A stretch of 64,000 nucleotides of DNA from Pseudomonas cavernicola (GTDB taxonomy: Bacteria; Pseudomonadota; Gammaproteobacteria; Pseudomonadales; Pseudomonadaceae), in contig NZ_QYUR01000002.1 in assembly GCF_003596405.1 (NCBI RefSeq), forward strand, positions 2,186,501 to 2,250,500. Reading direction: 5' to 3'. Both the position numbers and the translations under genes were made by a program. Shown one piece after another: positions 60,947 to 64,000 of the stretch; positions within the stretch are counted from its first letter, which is position 1; each line of letters opens with the position of its first letter. A model generated the notes under the pieces. The model saw only the letters and a program-made list of their open reading frames with translations. It did not search any database and was not told the origin of the DNA.

Positions 60947-60971
60947 CCGACCGGCTCAGGCCACCGGTCGG
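60947..60971. terminator. Hairpin between convergent GDPD and sthA genes
   Basis: CCGACCGG and CCGGTCGG form an eight-pair stem with a nine-base loop. No T tract follows, so it may only slow transcription or protect RNA ends. Confidence 0.5.
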
Positions 60972-60977
60972 AGCCGC

Positions 60978-62372
60978 TCAAAAAAGCCGGTTGAGACCGT
61001 CGAACGCTGCCACCCGATAGGCTTCGGCCATGGTCGGGTAGTTGAAGGTGGTGTTGACGAAGTACTTGATGCTATTCGCCTCGCCCTTCTGGTTCATGAT
61101 CGCCTGGCCGATATGGACGATCTCCGAAGCTTGATAACCGAAGCAGTGCACGCCGAGCACTTCCAGGGTTTCGCGGTGAAACAGCAGCTTCAACATGCCC
61201 ACTGGCTCGCCGGCAATCTGTGCACGCGCCATGCCTTTGAAGAACGCCTTGCCCACCTCGTAAGGAATCTTCGCCTGAGTCAGCTCATGCTCGGTCTTGC
61301 CGATCGAGCTGATCTCCGGAATCGTGTAGATACCCGTCGGCACGTCGTCGACAAAACGCCAGCTACCGTCCTCGATAATGCTCCCGGCGGCCGAGCGGCC
61401 CTGGTCGAAAGCCGCACTGGCCAAGCTCGGCCAGCCGATCACGTCACCCGCAGCATAGATATTGGAGACACTGGTGCGATAGTGCCCATCGACCTCGATC
61501 TGGCCACGGGTATTGACCTTGATGCCTATGTTTTCCAAGCCCAACTTGTCAGTGTTGCCGGTACGCCCGTTACACCAGAGCAGTGCGTCGGCCTTGATCT
61601 TCTTGCCCGATTTCAGATGCAGCACCACACCGTTATCCACGCCCTCGATACGCTCGTAATCCTCGTTGTGGCGGATCAGCACATTGTTGTTGCGCAGGTG
61701 GTAACTGAGCGCATCGGAGATTTCGTCATCGAGGAAGCTCAGCAGCTGCTCACGGTTGTCGATCAGGTCGACCAGAACACCCAGACCGCTGAAGATCGAA
61801 GCGTACTCACAACCGATCACCCCGGCGCCGTAGATGATCAGCCGGCGTGGTGTGTGGCTGAGGTTAAGAATGGTGTCGCTGTCATAGACCCGCGGGTGGC
61901 CAAAATCGATGTCGGCCGGGCGATACGGGCGCGAGCCGGTAGCCACCACGATTTGCGTGGCGACCAGTTTCTCCACCACGCCGTTCGGGCACACCACTTC
62001 AACGGTCTGCTCATCGGCAAAACTGCCGGTACCGAAGAACACGTCGATGCGATTGCGCGCGTAGAAACCGGTGCGCGAGGTGACCTGCTTGGCGATCACC
62101 CGTTCGGCACTCTTCAGCACGTCGGGGAAGGAGAACCAACGCGGCTCACCAATCTGCCGGAACAGCGGGTTGGTGTTGTACTGCATAATCTGCCGCACCG
62201 AGTGACGCAGCGCCTTGGACGGAATGGTGCCGAGGTGCGTGCAGTTGCCGCCGACTTCGCGACGACTGTCCACCACCGCCACTTTTTTCCCGGCTTTGGC
62301 GGCGTTCATCGCCGCCCCCTCGCCCGCCGGCCCCGAACCCAGCACCACTACGTCGTAGTTGTAGACCGCCAT
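60978..62372 (-). CDS. sthA: Soluble pyridine nucleotide transhydrogenase
   Basis: 464 residues from the ATG at 62372 (GAGGAG before it). FAD site [20 protein letters not shown]. In place of the redox disulfide of related reductases it has [18 protein letters not shown] with a single Cys, which marks SthA. NAD(P) site [18 protein letters not shown] and the dimer interface [15 protein letters not shown]. It balances NADPH and NADH. Confidence 0.96.
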   Translation of the reverse strand: MAVYNYDVVVLGSGPAGEGAAMNAAKAGKKVAVVDSRREVGGNCTHLGTIPSKALRHSVRQIMQYNTNPLFRQIGEPRWFSFPDVLKSAERVIAKQVTSRTGFYARNRIDVFFGTGSFADEQTVEVVCPNGVVEKLVATQIVVATGSRPYRPADIDFGHPRVYDSDTILNLSHTPRRLIIYGAGVIGCEYASIFSGLGVLVDLIDNREQLLSFLDDEISDALSYHLRNNNVLIRHNEDYERIEGVDNGVVLHLKSGKKIKADALLWCNGRTGNTDKLGLENIGIKVNTRGQIEVDGHYRTSVSNIYAAGDVIGWPSLASAAFDQGRSAAGSIIEDGSWRFVDDVPTGIYTIPEISSIGKTEHELTQAKIPYEVGKAFFKGMARAQIAGEPVGMLKLLFHRETLEVLGVHCFGYQASEIVHIGQAIMNQKGEANSIKYFVNTTFNYPTMAEAYRVAAFDGLNRLF

Positions 62373-62491
62373 GTTTACTCCTCTGGAACAGACCAGGACG
62401 CTCGCTTGCGCCCCTGGCAAGGCCGCGACAACCTGTGCCACGGCTGATCGAATCGCTAATGCAGCTTAACCGCGCCGCTTGGCGCAGCACA

Positions 62492-62623
62492 TTAGCGCTT
62501 GGTCGCGCGGTAGGCGAGCTTTGCCGCCACTACATCGCGCTCGCAACGCACTTTTTCAGACTTATACGGGCCAGCCGCGCAGATCGAACAAAGGTTCTCG
62601 CACCCGGCTGACGATTTCGCCAA
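62492..62623 (-). CDS. Small Cys-rich protein of unknown function
   Basis: 43 residues from a TTG at 62623: after the start come AKSSAGCENLCSICAAGPYK and SEKVRCERDVVAAKLAYRAT. Four Cys in the pattern CxxxCxxC-x12-C suggest a metal site or redox role. Composition and codon choice look coding, while the other two frames are broken. The ribosome site is poor and the start is a guess. It sits between apbE and sthA on the same strand, 19 bases after the apbE stop. Confidence 0.45.
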   Translation of the reverse strand: MAKSSAGCENLCSICAAGPYKSEKVRCERDVVAAKLAYRATKR

Positions 62624-62642
62624 AGGCCCGACAATCGGCGCA

Positions 62643-63662
62643 TTATTCCTCCGCCGCAAATAACCGCTCGAAGGCTGGCGTGCCGTGTGTGACGAAGCCC
62701 TCGCCTTCGCGGGTCACGAAAAAGGCGGCAATACCGGCACGCTCGGCGAAAGCCATACCACGCTCCGGACCCAGCACCATCAGTAAAGTCGACAGCCCAT
62801 CTGCTTGCAGGGCCGACGGATCGGCCACGGTGACCGCCGCCAGTCTGTGCGTGACCGGCGCACCGGTGTGCGGGTCGAGGGTGTGGGAATAGCGCTTGCC
62901 GTTCTCCTCGAAGTAGTTGCGGTAGTCGCCTGAGGTGGAAATGCCGTAGCCATCCAGCTGCAACACCCTCTGCGCAACCTGCCGATCGTCTCGCGGCGCT
63001 TCAATCGCCACGCGCCAGGGCGAACCATCGGCTTTCCTGCCCCGCGCTTTCAGCTCGCCTGTGACTTCAACCAAGTAACTGCCGATGCCCAGTTCGCCCA
63101 GCCGACGCGCAATCCGATCCACCGTATAACCGGCGGCAATGCTATTGAGATCCAGCTGGACTGCCAGGTCTTTACACAACTGCTGACCGTCAATCCGTAA
63201 ATGCTGATGCCCAACCAGCTTGCGCACCTGCGCCACTTGCTCAGCGCTCGGCACCCGCACGCTGCGTGACTGCGGGCCAAAGCCCCACAGGTCGAGCAAG
63301 GGTTCTACCGTCAAGTCGAAAGCCCCAGCGCTTGCCTGCGACAGGCTTTCACCGACTCGCACGAGCTCTAGCACCGGCGCAGGCATCGCCTGACAACTGT
63401 TGGCAGGCAAGCCATTGAAGCGCTCGATATCAGAGTTACCGCGGTAGGTAGACATCTGCCGATCGACTTCAGCCAGGATCGCCTCGACCTCAGCCTTGAC
63501 TCTATCCGGCGCTGGCGCGCTTTGCGCACTCACGTACTTCACCGAATAGCTGCTGCCCATTGTCGGACCACTAACCTCTTCGATCCGCTCGGATAAACCG
63601 CACCCCACTAGCAGGACTGCCAGCACCATGGCTAGCAAGGACTGGAATAGCGTGGACGCCAC
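62643..63662 (-). CDS. apbE: FAD:protein FMN transferase
   Basis: 339 residues from a GTG at 63662, with GGAGG five bases before; a TTG four codons upstream is less likely. Lipobox LLVGC near residue 21 makes it a periplasmic lipoprotein. Motifs: MGSSYSVKY, ELVRVGESLSQASAGAFDLTVEP, DLNSIAAGYTVDRIA and YSHTLDPHTGAPVTHRLAAVTV. It links FMN covalently to Thr of target proteins such as NqrB, NqrC and RnfG. No nqr gene is next to it here. Confidence 0.95.
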   Translation of the reverse strand: MASTLFQSLLAMVLAVLLVGCGLSERIEEVSGPTMGSSYSVKYVSAQSAPAPDRVKAEVEAILAEVDRQMSTYRGNSDIERFNGLPANSCQAMPAPVLELVRVGESLSQASAGAFDLTVEPLLDLWGFGPQSRSVRVPSAEQVAQVRKLVGHQHLRIDGQQLCKDLAVQLDLNSIAAGYTVDRIARRLGELGIGSYLVEVTGELKARGRKADGSPWRVAIEAPRDDRQVAQRVLQLDGYGISTSGDYRNYFEENGKRYSHTLDPHTGAPVTHRLAAVTVADPSALQADGLSTLLMVLGPERGMAFAERAGIAAFFVTREGEGFVTHGTPAFERLFAAEE

Positions 63663-63819
63663 CCTAACCTCCAAAACCGATAAGCATCATGATCGTCACC
63701 CAGCACCTAAACGCAAAGAAGCACACTCATCGCCACGAGGCTCGCCCCGAACTCAGCAGCGTAGCGTTCATTGTCCCATCCGCAGACCTATGAGCAGCGA
63801 GCCTGACCAAATCCTGAAA

Positions 63820-63855
63820 TGCAGAACGGGAGCCAAAGCTCCCGTTCTGTTGTTT
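63820..63855 (-). terminator. Rho-independent terminator after gap
   Basis: AGAACGGGAGC-CAAA-GCTCCCGTTCT is a perfect 11-pair stem, lying about 22 bases after the gap stop on the minus strand; the tail is only moderately T-rich on that strand (GCATTT) and more so on the plus strand (GTTGTTT). Confidence 0.8.
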
Positions 63856-63871
63856 ACCTGACCTCGAGCGC

Positions 63872-64000
63872 TTAGTGCGGGAAGGCTGGCGGGTTGACCC
63901 CGGCCATGTCTTCCATCACGCGCACGACCTGGCAGCTGTAACCGAACTCGTTGTCGTACCACACGTACAACACAACGCGATTGTCATTGCAGATAGTCGC
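63872..64000 (-). CDS. gap: Glyceraldehyde-3-phosphate dehydrogenase (C-terminal part only)
   Basis: Only the last 42 codons are in the window: CNDNRVVLYVWYDNEFGYSC then QVVRVMEDMAGVNPPAFPH. WYDNEFGYS is the C-terminal GAPDH signature. The start and catalytic Cys lie beyond the edge. In P. aeruginosa, nqr genes separate apbE from gap; here they are adjacent. Confidence 0.93.
   Translation of the reverse strand, partial: ATICNDNRVVLYVWYDNEFGYSCQVVRVMEDMAGVNPPAFPH

Noticed and set aside
62643..63871. A remnant of nqr genes or nqrM between apbE and gap
   Set aside because: I read all frames of the roughly 200-base gap and found no Nqr-like text.

Overview
The window is chromosomal DNA of a Pseudomonas-type gammaproteobacterium. 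The main reason is the long stretch from about 28.9 kb to the end. Its order (RgsA-like sRNA, tatD, pilZ, holB, tmk, mltG, pabC, fabF, acpP, fabG, fabD, plsX, rpmF, yceD, maf, sppA, HAD, rluC, rne, murB, LMW-PTP, kdsB, ycaR, lpxK, exbD, exbB, comEC, lolCDE, GDPD, sthA, apbE, gap) matches the pseudomonad core arrangement as I remember it from P. aeruginosa. GC is high outside the island, and Pseudomonas-type REP hairpins lie downstream of rne. Two lines were counted by hand: 40/60 G+C at 26401-26460 and 23/60 at 21241-21300, inside the island.

Layout. (1) 1-6.3 kb: a four-gene envelope operon on the minus strand (YCF48-like propeller, RND/MMPL permease, DUF1302 barrel, DUF1329 protein cut by the window edge). 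(2) 6.5-9.4 kb: a chemoreceptor and an AzoR-type reductase. (3) 9.4-14.1 kb: mhpBCDFE, the ring-cleavage and lower pathway for 2,3-dihydroxyphenylpropionate, without the hydroxylase mhpA or regulator mhpR. (4) 14.1-18.3 kb: a GAF-GGDEF-EAL protein and a first moaA. (5) 18.4-19.7 kb: a gene graveyard holding recognisable fragments of a parvulin-type PPIase, hipA, paiB, umuC and a csrA-like gene. (6) 19.7-25.7 kb: an AT-rich gamma-mobile-trio element (gmtX, gmtZ, gmtY) that interrupts a radical SAM gene just after its CxxxCxxC motif. (7) 25.9-28.8 kb: a second moaA, a TetR regulator and a class-V aminotransferase. (8) 28.9-64 kb: the core region, disturbed only by an IS1182-family insertion at 54.3-55.9 kb.

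How the genes work together. The core block supplies fatty acid and phospholipid synthesis (plsX-fabD-fabG-acpP-fabF), cell wall and LPS precursors (murB, mltG, kdsB, lpxK), lipoprotein export (lolCDE), RNA turnover (rne) and redox balance (sthA, gap). The accessory left part supplies aromatic-acid catabolism and a putative hydrophobic-compound envelope system. The most unusual area is 18.3-25.9 kb. There a mobile trio with no visible cargo and a cluster of decayed accessory genes lie between two intact moaA paralogues, and the flanking host genes (PPIase, radical SAM) are both broken.
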